DNA of 64,000 bases from Nocardia mikamii NBRC 108933 (GCF_001613505.1 NZ_BDCM01000024.1:32239-96238); one strand, 5' to 3'; positions 16,984 to 25,373 are shown, counted from the stretch's first letter. Numbers and translations: made by a program. The notes: a model not told the origin generated them from the sequence alone.

Positions 16984-17334
16984 TCAGTCCGACGTCGGTG
17001 TCGCCAGCGGCCAACCACCCGCTGCCAGGTGCGATGCCACTCGAGCGATATCGTCCTCGCCCGGCAGCTCCTTGGCAACTCGGGCGATCGCCGCCTCGAT
17101 CTCGTGCTGGGCGATCTCGTCGTCGCCGGCGCGTTCGCGCACCAGCTCCTCGACCACGAGATGCACCTCGTAGTCGGTGAGCCGGCGATGCAGGACGGCC
17201 AGCAGCGCGACATAGTCGGATTGCGGCACACCCTGCGGATATCCGGCGCGCAGCCAGCCCAGCACCTTCTGCAGGACCGACGGCGTGGTCTCGTTCGATT
17301 CGGGTTGCTGGGGAGATGCGGATTCGGTGGTCAC
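16984..17334 (-). CDS. DUF3349 protein
   Basis: A 116-residue soluble helical protein. The core runs VLQKVLGWLRAGYPQGVPQSDYVALLAVLHRRLTDYEV to the end, matching DUF3349, found next to menE in mycobacteria (Rv0543c). GTG start at 17334 with GAAAGGA upstream. The small size and GVPQSDYVALLAVL motif are typical. Function is unknown; conserved linkage to pit and menE is the only clue. Confidence 0.85.
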   Translation of the reverse strand: MTTESASPQQPESNETTPSVLQKVLGWLRAGYPQGVPQSDYVALLAVLHRRLTDYEVHLVVEELVRERAGDDEIAQHEIEAAIARVAKELPGEDDIARVASHLAAGGWPLATPTSD

Positions 17335-17374
17335 GAATGTCCTTTCGACGATCAGGGCGGCGCCGTGCGGCCGC

Positions 17375-17653
17375 TCAGCCTTGACCGAACAGGTGGATGC
17401 CGAGCCGTGCGGCCAGAAAACCTCTGGCAACGAACAGCACTCCGGCGATGACGGTCAGCGTTACCACCGAATAACACAACCCCGCGCAGGCCGCAGCCGC
17501 ACGCCGGCGGAGGGAATCCGGTTGTGGCGCGGCCCCCGCGATCGAATGCAGCCGCACCCCGAGCGCGAAGATCGCCGGCAGGCCCGCCCCGAAGATCAAG
17601 GCGGCGGCGGTGACTCGCCACAGTTCGGTCAGATCGTCGATCAGGGTCTGCAT
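17375..17653 (-). CDS. Small two-helix membrane protein coupled to pit
   Basis: A 92-residue protein with two hydrophobic helices (VTAAALIFGAGLPAIFALGV and LCYSVVTLTVIAGVLFVARGF). Its ATG overlaps the stop of the phosphate transporter by one base, so it is translationally coupled. A protein of the same size sits in the same place in M. tuberculosis (Rv0544c). It could be an accessory subunit of the Pit transporter; this is inference from linkage. Confidence 0.8.
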   Translation of the reverse strand: MQTLIDDLTELWRVTAAALIFGAGLPAIFALGVRLHSIAGAAPQPDSLRRRAAAACAGLCYSVVTLTVIAGVLFVARGFLAARLGIHLFGQG

Positions 17654-19161
17654 CAGTAGTTCCTTGCGGCGCGGTGGGAGGCGCGCTCGTCGTCGGTGCG
17701 AGCGTGTTCCCGGAGCTCGGGCGCGACGGGGCCCGCCGCGGTATCACCGGAAGCCGGGGCCGGTCGGTCCGATCCGGGACGGGCGGGGGAGCCGTCGTGA
17801 CCGGTGCCGGGCGGTACGGGCGTCGCAGGGCCGTTGTCGGAGCCGGCGGACGGAGAGCCGGTGGGCGGAGAATCGGTAAACGGAGAATCGGTGGACGGAG
17901 AATCGGTGGACGGAGAGCCGGTGGCCCCGGCGTCGGTGCGCCCGGATCCGGTGGACGCCGAATCACCGGGTCCGGATTCGATGGCTGTGCCGGCGGCCGG
18001 TCCGGTGCCGTCGGTCCCCGGCAGACTCGTCCACTGCTCGTTGACGTTCGCGGCGTGCACCGGGGTCCGGCGCGAGCGCAGATAGATCAGGCCGGCCGTC
18101 ACGATGAGGATGGCGAAGACCACCAGCACGCCCAGCAGTCCGCCGATCAGATGCGCCAGCGCCCAGCAGATCGCGCCCGCCAGCCCGGCCAGCGGGAGGG
18201 TGAAGACCCAGGCCACCACCATGCGCCCGAGCACCGACCAGCGCACCTCGGCGCCCGGACGGCCCATGCCCGTACCCAGGATGGCGCCCGTCACCGTCTG
18301 CGTGGTCGACAGCGGCAAGCCGAAATGCGCCGAGGTGAGAATGATCGCGGCGCTGGTGGATTCGGCCGCCAGCCCCTGCGGCGGGGTGATGTCGACCAGA
18401 CCCTTGCCGAGGGTCCGGATGATGCGCCAGCCGCCCAGCGAGGTGCCCGCGGCGATGGCCACCGCACAGGCCACGATCACCCACAGCGGCAACGGGTCGC
18501 TGGGTTGTTTCGATCCGTAGGCGATGAGCGCCAGAAAGATGATGCCCATGGTCTTCTGCGCGTCGTTGGTGCCGTGGGCCAGCGATACCAGCGAGGCCGA
18601 ACCGATCTGGCCCCATCGGAAACTCCGGTTCACCACCCGCTGATCGCTGCTGCGGGTGATCCGGTACACCAGCCAGGTGCCGATCGACGCGACCAGCGCC
18701 GCGACCACGGGCGCCAGCACCGCGGGCACGATGATCTTGGTGAGCACGCCCTTCTGCCCGGCCGACCAGATCACCCCGCTCCAGCCGAGCGCGGCGATGG
18801 TGGCCCCGATGAGCCCGCCGAACAGGGCATGCGACGAGCTCGACGGCAGCCCGAACAGCCAGGTGAGCAGATTCCACAGAATGCCGCCGACCAGTCCGGC
18901 GAAGACGATGGCGAGCAGATCGGCGCCGCTCACCTCGTCCAGGCGCACGATCCCCTCGGCGACGGTGGCGGCCACCTCGACACTGAGGAAGGCGCCGATC
19001 AGATTCAGCCCGCCCGACAGCAGTACCGCGGCGCGCGGGCGCAGGGCGCCGGTGGCGATCGAGGTCGCCATGGCGTTGGCGGTGTCGTGGAAGCCGTTGG
19101 TGAAGTCGAAAACGAGAGCCGTGACGACGACGATGAGCAGAACGAACAGTTCGGCGGTCAC
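17653..19161 (-). CDS. pit: Low-affinity inorganic phosphate transporter, Pit family
   Basis: A 502-residue membrane protein. The paired PD001131-type repeats of PiT symporters are visible as DFTNGFHDTANAMATSI near the N-terminus and SLAHGTNDAQKTMGII in the second half, with about ten helices. It imports phosphate as a metal-phosphate complex with protons. An unusual C-terminal tail of about 120 residues is rich in Ser, Pro, Asp, Thr and Gly and contains five SPSTD-like repeats. The GTG start at 19161 has GGAGG 5 nt upstream. Orthologous position to pitA (Rv0545c). Confidence 0.93.
   Translation of the reverse strand: MTAELFVLLIVVVTALVFDFTNGFHDTANAMATSIATGALRPRAAVLLSGGLNLIGAFLSVEVAATVAEGIVRLDEVSGADLLAIVFAGLVGGILWNLLTWLFGLPSSSSHALFGGLIGATIAALGWSGVIWSAGQKGVLTKIIVPAVLAPVVAALVASIGTWLVYRITRSSDQRVVNRSFRWGQIGSASLVSLAHGTNDAQKTMGIIFLALIAYGSKQPSDPLPLWVIVACAVAIAAGTSLGGWRIIRTLGKGLVDITPPQGLAAESTSAAIILTSAHFGLPLSTTQTVTGAILGTGMGRPGAEVRWSVLGRMVVAWVFTLPLAGLAGAICWALAHLIGGLLGVLVVFAILIVTAGLIYLRSRRTPVHAANVNEQWTSLPGTDGTGPAAGTAIESGPGDSASTGSGRTDAGATGSPSTDSPSTDSPFTDSPPTGSPSAGSDNGPATPVPPGTGHDGSPARPGSDRPAPASGDTAAGPVAPELREHARTDDERASHRAARNY
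17851..17925 (-). repeat. Five 15-bp tandem repeats inside pit
   Basis: Five consecutive 15-bp units at 17851, 17866, 17881, 17896 and 17911, with consensus CGGAGAATCGGTGGA on the plus strand. They keep the frame and encode SP(S/F/P)TD-type pentapeptides in the hydrophilic tail. Copy number may vary between strains. Confidence 0.9.
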
Positions 19162-19242
19162 GCCTCCAGTGTGCGTTATCGATCCGTTAATGCGTCGGCC
19201 AGGTTCCCGACATGTCGGACGAACCGGGATGGTAAGGCGGGG

Positions 19243-19638
19243 TCATTCCGGGGGCTTGCGGGTGTCGCGCCGGATCGGATGGTCGGCGGGCACCTCTACC
19301 AGCACGATCGGAACGCCATCCGGATCGCGCAGCCACATCTCGATCAGACCCCAGGGCTCCCGCACGGGCGGGCGATCGATCGGGATTCCCCGGGTCGCCA
19401 ATTCCGTGGCCGCGATACTCGCGTCGCGCACCTGTAACCACACCGCGCCCGCGAAACCGGCCGGGGCCGCCTCGTCGCGCCCGTGCGCGGCCACCTCGAT
19501 CAGCGATTGCCCGGCGAAGAACACCGTGCCGCCCGGGTACTCCCGCGCGATCGCCAACTCGAGCCCGTCCCGGTAGAACGCCAGCGTGCGTTCGTAATCG
19601 CTCGGCCGCAGGATGATTCGACTGCTGAGGATGTCCAC
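19243..19638 (-). CDS. Glyoxalase/VOC-family protein
   Basis: A 131-residue single-domain VOC protein (LRPSDYERTLAFYRDGLELA near the start; GLIEMWLRDPDGVPIVLVEVP near the end). The fold places metal or substrate ligands on paired beta-alpha-beta-beta-beta modules. Members include glyoxalases, dioxygenases and bleomycin-binding proteins; the reaction is not identifiable. Position between pit and menB corresponds to Rv0546c. GTG start with a leaderless -10 box. Confidence 0.85.
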   Translation of the reverse strand: MDILSSRIILRPSDYERTLAFYRDGLELAIAREYPGGTVFFAGQSLIEVAAHGRDEAAPAGFAGAVWLQVRDASIAATELATRGIPIDRPPVREPWGLIEMWLRDPDGVPIVLVEVPADHPIRRDTRKPPE

Positions 19639-19650
19639 GAATCGAGCCTA
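19639..19650 (-). promoter_or_regulatory. -10 box of a leaderless promoter for the VOC gene
   Basis: On the minus strand TAGGCT (19645-19650), then 6 nt, then GTG at 19638. Confidence 0.55.
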
Positions 19651-19739
19651 GAGGGACGACCTCCGGCCGAGTGGCCGCTTCGCGAGGTCCGCCGGCGCCG
19701 TGACCGGACACCGGGCACGGAGCCGGCGGGAAGCCCTGC

Positions 19740-20642
19740 TCAGAAGTGGTACGGGTAGGGACTCCAGTCCGGCTTGCGCTTCTCCAGGAACGCGTCGCGG
19801 CCCTCGACCGCCTCGTCGGTCATGTAGGCGAGGCGGGTCGCCTCCCCGGCGAAGAGCTGCTGGCCCACCAGGCCGTCGTCGGTCAGGTTGAACGCGTATT
19901 TGAGCATGCGCTGGGCCTGCGGAGATTTCGCGAGGATGTCGGCGGTCCACTCCAGCGCCTCGTCCTCGAGCCGGTCGTGATCGACGACGGCGTTCACCGC
20001 ACCCATGTGGTGCATCTGCTCGGCGGTGTAGGGGCGGCCCAGGAAGAAGATCTCCCGGGCGAATTTCTGCCCGACCATCTTCGCCAGGTAGGCGCTGCCG
20101 TAGCCGCCGTCGAAGCTGCCCACGTCGGCGTCGGTCTGCTTGAACCTGGCGTGCTCGCGGCTGGCCAGCGTCAGGTCGCAGACTACGTGCAGGCTGTGCC
20201 CGCCACCGGCCGCCCAGCCGTTGACCAGCGCGATGACCACCTTCGGCATGAATCGGATCAGCCGCTGCACCTCGAGGATGTGCAGGCGGCCGGCGCGGGC
20301 CTTGTCGACGGTGTCGGCGGTCTCGCCGTCGGCGTACTGATATCCGCTGCGCCCGCGGATGCGCTGATCGCCGCCGGAGCAGAATGCCCATCCGCCGTCC
20401 TTGGGGCTGGGGCCGTTCCCGGTGAGCAGGACCGCACCCACATCCGGCGTCATCCGCGCGTGATCGAGCGCGCGGTACAGCTCGTCGACGGTGTGCGGCC
20501 GGAAGGCATTGCGCACCTCCGGCCGATCGAAGGCCACGCGGACGGTGCCCTGCTCGATGTGCCGGTGATAGGTGATGTCGGTCAGGTCCTCGAAACCCGC
20601 GACGGGCTCCCAGAGTTTCGGATTGAACGTCACCCGAGCCAT
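19740..20642 (-). CDS. menB: 1,4-Dihydroxy-2-naphthoyl-CoA synthase MenB
   Basis: A 300-residue crotonase-fold enzyme that closes the second ring of menaquinone from o-succinylbenzoyl-CoA. Diagnostic stretches are RPEVRNAFRPHTVDELY, FCSGGDQRIRGRSGYQYADG and VGSFDGGYGSAY, with catalytic Asp178 and Ser183, and the C-terminus ends EKRKPDWSPYPYHF as in mycobacterial MenB. Two ATGs are adjacent (20645 and 20642); the second is better spaced from the GGGTGGGG ribosome-binding stretch. It is divergent from a hotdog thioesterase that could act on its product. Confidence 0.96.
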   Translation of the reverse strand: MARVTFNPKLWEPVAGFEDLTDITYHRHIEQGTVRVAFDRPEVRNAFRPHTVDELYRALDHARMTPDVGAVLLTGNGPSPKDGGWAFCSGGDQRIRGRSGYQYADGETADTVDKARAGRLHILEVQRLIRFMPKVVIALVNGWAAGGGHSLHVVCDLTLASREHARFKQTDADVGSFDGGYGSAYLAKMVGQKFAREIFFLGRPYTAEQMHHMGAVNAVVDHDRLEDEALEWTADILAKSPQAQRMLKYAFNLTDDGLVGQQLFAGEATRLAYMTDEAVEGRDAFLEKRKPDWSPYPYHF

Positions 20643-20749
20643 CATGCACCCCACCCGTCACCGGCTGTTCGCCCGCGCCGAGGCAGGCCGCCGAAAATGT
20701 GATGTTCGTCCGGTACGTCCCGGAACCGGCGAGCTACCGACGGGTTGGG

Positions 20750-20784
20750 TTGGACGGTGTAAGAACTGGCGTTACCGTGCAGGT
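20750..20784 (+). promoter_or_regulatory. Leaderless promoter of the hotdog thioesterase
   Basis: TTGGAC (20750-20755), a 17-nt spacer, TACCGT (20773-20778), then 6 nt to the ATG at 20785. The two boxes support each other and place the transcript start at the first codon. Confidence 0.65.
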
Positions 20785-21441
20785 ATGAGTGAGCGCGCGG
20801 AACCGGCGATCGATACCAGTGCGGTCGATGCCGACCGGTACGAGAAGCACGGCGGATTTCCCAAGGTGGAGGAGGCCGAACTCGGCGCGAACTACGCGCC
20901 GTTCCTGGAGGCGATGCGCACACTCCAGGACCTCACCGTCTCCGTCGACTGCCCGGACGAGGTGTTCGGTCAGGCCCTCGCCCAGGCGACCGCATTGGCC
21001 GAACTGCTCGAGCCCTACCGTGCACCGGAACTGCAGGGCCCGTCGGGACGGGTGCCGGCGCTGCCGGGGCGCGGCAGCCTGCTGCTGCCGCCGTGGGTGA
21101 TGACCGAGGCCGGTCCCACGGGTGTCCGCATGCGCGGCGAATTCCGCCGATATCACCTCGGCGGCAACAACGCCGTGCACGGCGGCGTGCTGCCCTTGCT
21201 GTTCGACGATCTGTTCGGCTCGCTGGTGCACTACGCCGGACGCCCGATCAGCCGCACCGCGTTTCTGCACGTCAACTACCGCAAGGTGACGCCGCTGGAG
21301 ACGCCGTTGACGGTCGAGGGAACCGTCGATCGGGTGGACGGGCGCAAGACTTTCGTCTCCGCGCGACTGCGCGACGAATCCGAAACGTTGCTCGCCGATT
21401 GTGAAGGGCTCATGGTGCAGTTGCTGCCCTGGCAGCCGTAG
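20785..21441 (+). CDS. PaaI-family hotdog thioesterase; candidate DHNA-CoA hydrolase
   Basis: A 218-residue protein. The C-terminal half (about 110-215) is a hotdog domain with NNAVHGGVLPLLFDDLFGSL: His132, Gly133, Gly134 and Asp141 match the HGG-x6-D pattern of PaaI/4HBT-II thioesterases, and HVNYRKVTPLETPLTVEGTV follows. The N-terminal 100 residues are helical and not part of the core. It hydrolyses an acyl-CoA. Because it faces menB and menD lies 1.3 kb away, dihydroxynaphthoyl-CoA is an attractive substrate; this rests on context, not on specificity residues. Confidence 0.8.
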   Translation: MSERAEPAIDTSAVDADRYEKHGGFPKVEEAELGANYAPFLEAMRTLQDLTVSVDCPDEVFGQALAQATALAELLEPYRAPELQGPSGRVPALPGRGSLLLPPWVMTEAGPTGVRMRGEFRRYHLGGNNAVHGGVLPLLFDDLFGSLVHYAGRPISRTAFLHVNYRKVTPLETPLTVEGTVDRVDGRKTFVSARLRDESETLLADCEGLMVQLLPWQP

Positions 21442-21528
21442 TCGGCGAGAGGACGGTGTGCCCGGTGCGTCCGATGCGTATAGTTACCCGCGCTCGCTCA
21501 TCGAAAAACTATCCGGAGGAACCTGAAA

Positions 21529-21975
21529 GTGGTTGCAGCACTGTCTGAATCCCTGCTCGATGACGCCAAACGCCCGGCCTTCCTGGCCGACGCCCAGGAG
21601 GTTCTGGATGCGGAGGTGTCGGATAAGGGGGGTGCATCGGGCCTGGCCGTGAAGGGCGGCTACGCCGCGGTGAAGAAGGTCAGCCCGACCATCGTCTCGG
21701 ACGCGCTGGAGTCGTTCGCACCCAAGTTCGTCGAGCGGCTGGAACCGTACTGGGCTCAGTACCAGGCGGCGGGTAGCGGCTCGTTTGCCGATCTGCTGGT
21801 CGCCAACTCCGACGAGGTTGCCGAGTCGCTGCTCGCGGTGACCGACGCGCGTGCCGAGGCCTCGTCGCGGCCGGCGCTGAAGAAGGCGTACTCGTCGCTG
21901 CGTTCGTCGGCGAAAAAGCATGTGGTCGAGGCGCTCCCGCGCGTCGGCGACCTGGTCCAGCGGCACGCCGGCTGA
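21529..21975 (+). CDS. DUF6918-like small helical protein
   Basis: A 148-residue soluble protein, almost entirely helical, with many Ala, Glu and Lys. GTG start at 21529 with GGAGGA 8 nt upstream. The sequence KGGYAAVKKVSPTIVSDALESFAPKFVERLEPYWAQY resembles DUF6918, known from Nocardia and Rhodococcus. I cannot assign a function. It follows the thioesterase gene by 87 nt but has its own strong ribosome-binding site. Confidence 0.8.
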   Translation: MVAALSESLLDDAKRPAFLADAQEVLDAEVSDKGGASGLAVKGGYAAVKKVSPTIVSDALESFAPKFVERLEPYWAQYQAAGSGSFADLLVANSDEVAESLLAVTDARAEASSRPALKKAYSSLRSSAKKHVVEALPRVGDLVQRHAG

Positions 21976-22109
21976 GTTGCGGTTCTGCGACCTCGTCGTT
22001 CGGCATCCGGATGGAGTGTGATCCCCGGATGCCGAACGGCGGGGGCCGCGGCGGCACGAGGTGAGCGCCGCGGGTCCCGCCGGAATCCACCCGCGTCGCG
22101 CTGTGCCGA

Positions 22110-22649
22110 TCAGCCCGGCGCCGACTTCCCGAACCGCCAGTAGCCCGTGAAAGTAATGTCCGCCTTGGCGATTCCGCGCTCGTTCGCGAGATGCCGGCGC
22201 AGGCCGGAGGCCAGTTTCTGCTCTCCCGCCCCGAAGGCGTAGACCCCGCTCGCCGCAATGTCTGCCGCTCGCGCGGCGGCCGGCGCGAGGCTGCCGATCT
22301 CGGCCGCCGGATTGTTGCGGACCAGCCAATTCACCACCACCCCTTCGGGTTCGCTCAGATCTTGCGCATCGTCGGGGTGGGTGATCTCCAGATACGCCGC
22401 ACCTCGCAGATCCCGCGGCGCCGATCGCAGAGTTCCGGCGGTCGCCGCCGCCGAGGGCAGCCGCAGTTCACCGTCGCGCGGCAGGAAGAGGCGGAACCAC
22501 TGGTCGAATCCCCTCGGGGTGAACTCGGCGAGACCGGCGCCACCGAGAGTCACCGCACGAAATTCGGGCTGATCCGCTTGTTCGCCAGTATCTCGGCGGT
22601 GAGGATCCGCCGCCCCTCCGGCTTGACGTACTCGGCCCGCTCGGCCCTG
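22110..22649 (-). pseudogene. Siderophore-interacting protein (ferric-siderophore reductase) remnant
   Basis: Three lesions are visible. The first segment (AEYVKPEGRRILTAEILA then NKRISPNFVR) has no start codon after an in-frame TAA. It then runs into TGA, whereas a one-base shift continues the family sequence as VTLGGAGLAEFTPRGFDQWF, so a base is missing near 22552. Finally GELRLPSAAATAG joins directly to TLRSAPRDLRGAAYLEI, skipping the rest of the FAD domain and the start of the NAD domain, an in-frame loss of roughly 90 residues judged from the family. The C-terminal part (GVYAFGAGEQKLASGLRRHL, ITFTGYWRFGKSAPG) is intact. An iron box still stands upstream. Confidence 0.82.
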
Positions 22650-22652
22650 AGG

Positions 22653-22671
22653 TCAGGTTAGCGAAACCTAA
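22653..22671. promoter_or_regulatory. IdeR/DtxR iron box
   Basis: TCAGGTTAGCGAAACCTAA matches the palindromic 19-bp consensus TTAGGTTAGSCTAACCTAA at 16 positions. It lies immediately upstream of the siderophore-interacting remnant and 66 bp before menD. In this group the iron-bound regulator represses iron-uptake genes through such boxes. Confidence 0.75.
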
Positions 22672-22736
22672 CTCGGCGAAGGGGGTGTGAGCGGGTCGAC
22701 GTCCCCTACGGCCGGAAGGTCTGACAGTCTGGGGAT

Positions 22737-24359
22737 GTGAATCCATCGACAGCACAGGCCCAGGTCGTGGTGGACGAGCTGGTGCGCGGGGGTGTGCGCG
22801 ATGTCGTGCTGTGCCCGGGCTCGCGCAACGCGCCGCTGGCCTTCGCGCTGCAGGCGGCCGATGCGGCGGGGCGGCTGCGCCTGCATATGCGCATCGACGA
22901 GCGGACCGCCGGATTCCTCGCGGTCGGTATGGCGGTGTCCACGGGGGCGCCGGTGCCGGTGGTGATGACCTCGGGAACCGCGGTGGCCAACCTCGGACCC
23001 GCGGTGCTGGAGGCCAACTACGCCCGGCAGCCGCTGATCGTGCTCAGCGCCAACCGGCCCTACGAGATGCTGGGCAGCGGCGCCAACCAGACCGTCGAGC
23101 AGTTCGGCCTGTTCGGCAGTCAGGTGCGGGCGGCGATCAGCCTGGGCCTGGCCGAAGCCGAACCGGATTACCGCAGTCAGAACAGTGTGTGGCGGGCCGC
23201 GGTCTGCCGCGTCCTGGCCGCCGCGCGCGGCACCCGGTCCGGTAACGCCGGGCCCGTGCACTTCGACATTCCGCTGCGCGAGCCCTTGGTCCCCGATGCC
23301 GTTGCCGGCGAGCCGATTCCGGCCGGACGCGCCGGTGGCGCGCCGTGGACCGAGACTCGGTACGCGACGCTGGATGTGCCGCTGGATATCGACCTGAGGC
23401 TCGATACCGTCGTCATCTCCGGTCACGGCGCGGGCTATCGCGCCGAGCTGGCGCAACTGCCCACGGTCGCCGAACCCACCGCCGCGATGCCCGGCCCCGC
23501 TTTGCATCCGCTGGCGCTGCCCTTGTTGAAGCCGCGCCAGGCCATCATCACCGGCCGCCCGACTCTGCATCGGCAGGTGTCGAAGGTGCTGGCCGATCCG
23601 GATGTCACCGTCTTCGCGCTGACCACCGGGCCGCGCTGGCCCGATGTGTCCGGCAATGTCGTCGGCACCGGCACTCGTGCGGTCACCTCGGGGGCGCCGC
23701 GCCCGGAATGGCTCGAGCGGTGCCGCGAACTCGACGCGATGGCCTGCCGCGCGATCCGCACCGAACTCGCCCGCCATCCCAAGCCGACCGGCCTGCATGT
23801 GGCCTCGGTGGTGATGGACGCCCTGCGCGAGGGTGACCAGCTACTGCTCGGCGCCTCGAATCCGGTGCGGGACGCGGCGCTGGTCTCGCATCCGCGTCCC
23901 GGCGTGAAGGTGCTGTCCAACCGCGGCGTCGCCGGGATCGACGGCACGGTGTCCACCGCGGTCGGCGCGGCCCTGAGCCATCCCGGCCGGACCTTCGCGC
24001 TGATCGGCGACCTGACCTTCCTGCACGACGCCTCCGGCCTGCTGATCGGCCCGGGGGAGCCGCGCCCGGCGGATCTGACCATCGTGGTCGCCAACGACGA
24101 CGGCGGCGGCATCTTCGAACTGCTCGAGCAGGGCGACCCGCAGTACGCCGGCGTCTTCGAGCGCATCTTCGGCACCCCGCACGGGATGGATCTGGCCGCG
24201 CTGTGCGCCGCCTACCGGATCCCGCACCGGCAGGTCGACCCGGCCGAGCTGGCGGTGGAATTGACCGGGCACGCCCACGGCATTCGCGTGCTGGAAGTCG
24301 CGACCGAGCGATCCAGCCTGCGCGAATTGCATGCCGCGGTGCGCGCCGGCATCGAATAG
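22737..24359 (+). CDS. menD: SEPHCHC synthase MenD
   Basis: A 540-residue thiamine-diphosphate enzyme that adds 2-oxoglutarate-derived succinic semialdehyde to isochorismate, the committed step of menaquinone synthesis. Catalytic Glu55 is in MRIDERTAGF; the ThDP/Mg motif runs from GDLTFLHD to VANDDGGG in the C-terminal third. LCPGSRNAPLAFAL is typical of MenD. GTG start at 22737; a weak CAGTCT lies 6 nt before it. The isochorismate synthase, MenH and MenC are not in the window. Confidence 0.96.
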   Translation: MNPSTAQAQVVVDELVRGGVRDVVLCPGSRNAPLAFALQAADAAGRLRLHMRIDERTAGFLAVGMAVSTGAPVPVVMTSGTAVANLGPAVLEANYARQPLIVLSANRPYEMLGSGANQTVEQFGLFGSQVRAAISLGLAEAEPDYRSQNSVWRAAVCRVLAAARGTRSGNAGPVHFDIPLREPLVPDAVAGEPIPAGRAGGAPWTETRYATLDVPLDIDLRLDTVVISGHGAGYRAELAQLPTVAEPTAAMPGPALHPLALPLLKPRQAIITGRPTLHRQVSKVLADPDVTVFALTTGPRWPDVSGNVVGTGTRAVTSGAPRPEWLERCRELDAMACRAIRTELARHPKPTGLHVASVVMDALREGDQLLLGASNPVRDAALVSHPRPGVKVLSNRGVAGIDGTVSTAVGAALSHPGRTFALIGDLTFLHDASGLLIGPGEPRPADLTIVVANDDGGGIFELLEQGDPQYAGVFERIFGTPHGMDLAALCAAYRIPHRQVDPAELAVELTGHAHGIRVLEVATERSSLRELHAAVRAGIE

Positions 24360-24391
24360 CTCGGTGACCGCACAGCTCGGTCACCGGTAGC

Positions 24392-24595
24392 TCAGTAACC
24401 GGCCTCGGGCTCGTCGTATTCGTCGTCGAGCGGGACGGGAATCGACTGCTCGATGAGGTCGGCCTCGGCGGCCTCGCGGTCGACGGCCGGTGCGTCGAAT
24501 TCGGGTTCGTCCGGCGCCACCTCGAGATGCTGATCCAGCTGATCGGCCTCCGGAACCATATCGACGGAGGTGGTGTCGGTGGTGCGATCGGTCAT
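24392..24595 (-). CDS. Small acidic protein, unknown function
   Basis: A 67-residue, very acidic protein (about a third Asp and Glu) with no hydrophobic segment: MTDRTTDTTSVDMVPEADQL at the start and DDEYDEPEAGY at the end. The ATG has AAGGGAG 7 nt upstream, which argues that it is real. It is divergent from the gene at 24779. It is probably disordered. I do not recognise it. Confidence 0.65.
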   Translation of the reverse strand: MTDRTTDTTSVDMVPEADQLDQHLEVAPDEPEFDAPAVDREAAEADLIEQSIPVPLDDEYDEPEAGY

Positions 24596-24778
24596 CGGTT
24601 GCTCCCTTCCGCTGGGGGTCCGACTTGCCGGATACCGCGATCCGGCACTGTCGAGGATGCCCTCACCGCGTGCGGCTGGCAACCCGCTCGTGCCCGGCCG
24701 CCGATGAATTCGGGCCGCCCGCCTCGTCTGCTCAGTGAGTGCCTGTGCCGGTACAGGTCGTATTCGGAGGAGGACCAC

Positions 24779-25360
24779 ATGGCGACACCCCACTTCGATC
24801 TGGAAAGCGCCACCGATGCGATGACCGAGATCGTCAGCGGCATCGGCGCGGACGATCTGAGCGCCGCGACCCCGAGCCCGGGGGTCAGCGTGCGGGATCT
24901 GCTGTTCCACACCCTCGGATTCACCGAAGGATTCCGCCAGGGTGCCACCAAGGAGGGCGTCGGCCGCTCGGCGCCGCCGCAGCAGGCGCCGGAGGCGGAT
25001 CTGCCCGAGGGGTGGGGTGAGTTGATCACGACCCAGTTGAAGGCCCTCACCGAGGCGTGGCGCGATCCGGCGGCCTGGGAGGGCGATACCGAGGTGGGCG
25101 GTGTCACCGCCCCCGCACCCGCGATGGCCGGATTCGCCCTGAACGAGGTGGTGATGCACAGCTGGGACCTGGCGTGCGCCACGGGTCGCCGCTTCGAGCC
25201 GGCCGACAAGGATGTGGCGGTACTGCTCGAGCAGTTCCGCGAGACGCCGCGCGAAGGCGTTGCGGGGCTGTTCGGCCCGGTGATCGAGGTACCGGCCGAC
25301 GCGTCGGATTGGGAGCGCCTGCTCGGCCTGACGGGCCGCGACCCGTACCGGCAGGCGTGA
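24779..25360 (+). CDS. TIGR03086-type DinB/mycothiol-dependent enzyme family protein
   Basis: A 193-residue helical protein of the DinB-like fold. The pattern VSVRDLLFHTLGFTEGF near residue 40 and LNEVVMHSWDLACATGR near residue 123 provide candidate metal-binding histidines, as in mycothiol maleylpyruvate isomerase N-terminal domains. It may use mycothiol as cofactor or be a metal-binding protein of unknown substrate. The ATG follows GGAGGAGG closely. Confidence 0.82.
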   Translation: MATPHFDLESATDAMTEIVSGIGADDLSAATPSPGVSVRDLLFHTLGFTEGFRQGATKEGVGRSAPPQQAPEADLPEGWGELITTQLKALTEAWRDPAAWEGDTEVGGVTAPAPAMAGFALNEVVMHSWDLACATGRRFEPADKDVAVLLEQFRETPREGVAGLFGPVIEVPADASDWERLLGLTGRDPYRQA

Positions 25361-25373
25361 GCGTTCCGGCTTC

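Noticed and set aside
17851..17925. Possible CRISPR array
   Set aside because: The units are contiguous 15-mers in frame within pit, with no spacers and no cas genes in the window.
22468..22755. A 95-codon minus-strand frame over the siderophore-gene remnant
   Set aside because: Its translation is low-complexity Arg/Ser/Pro; the family sequence lies in the two other frames described as the pseudogene.
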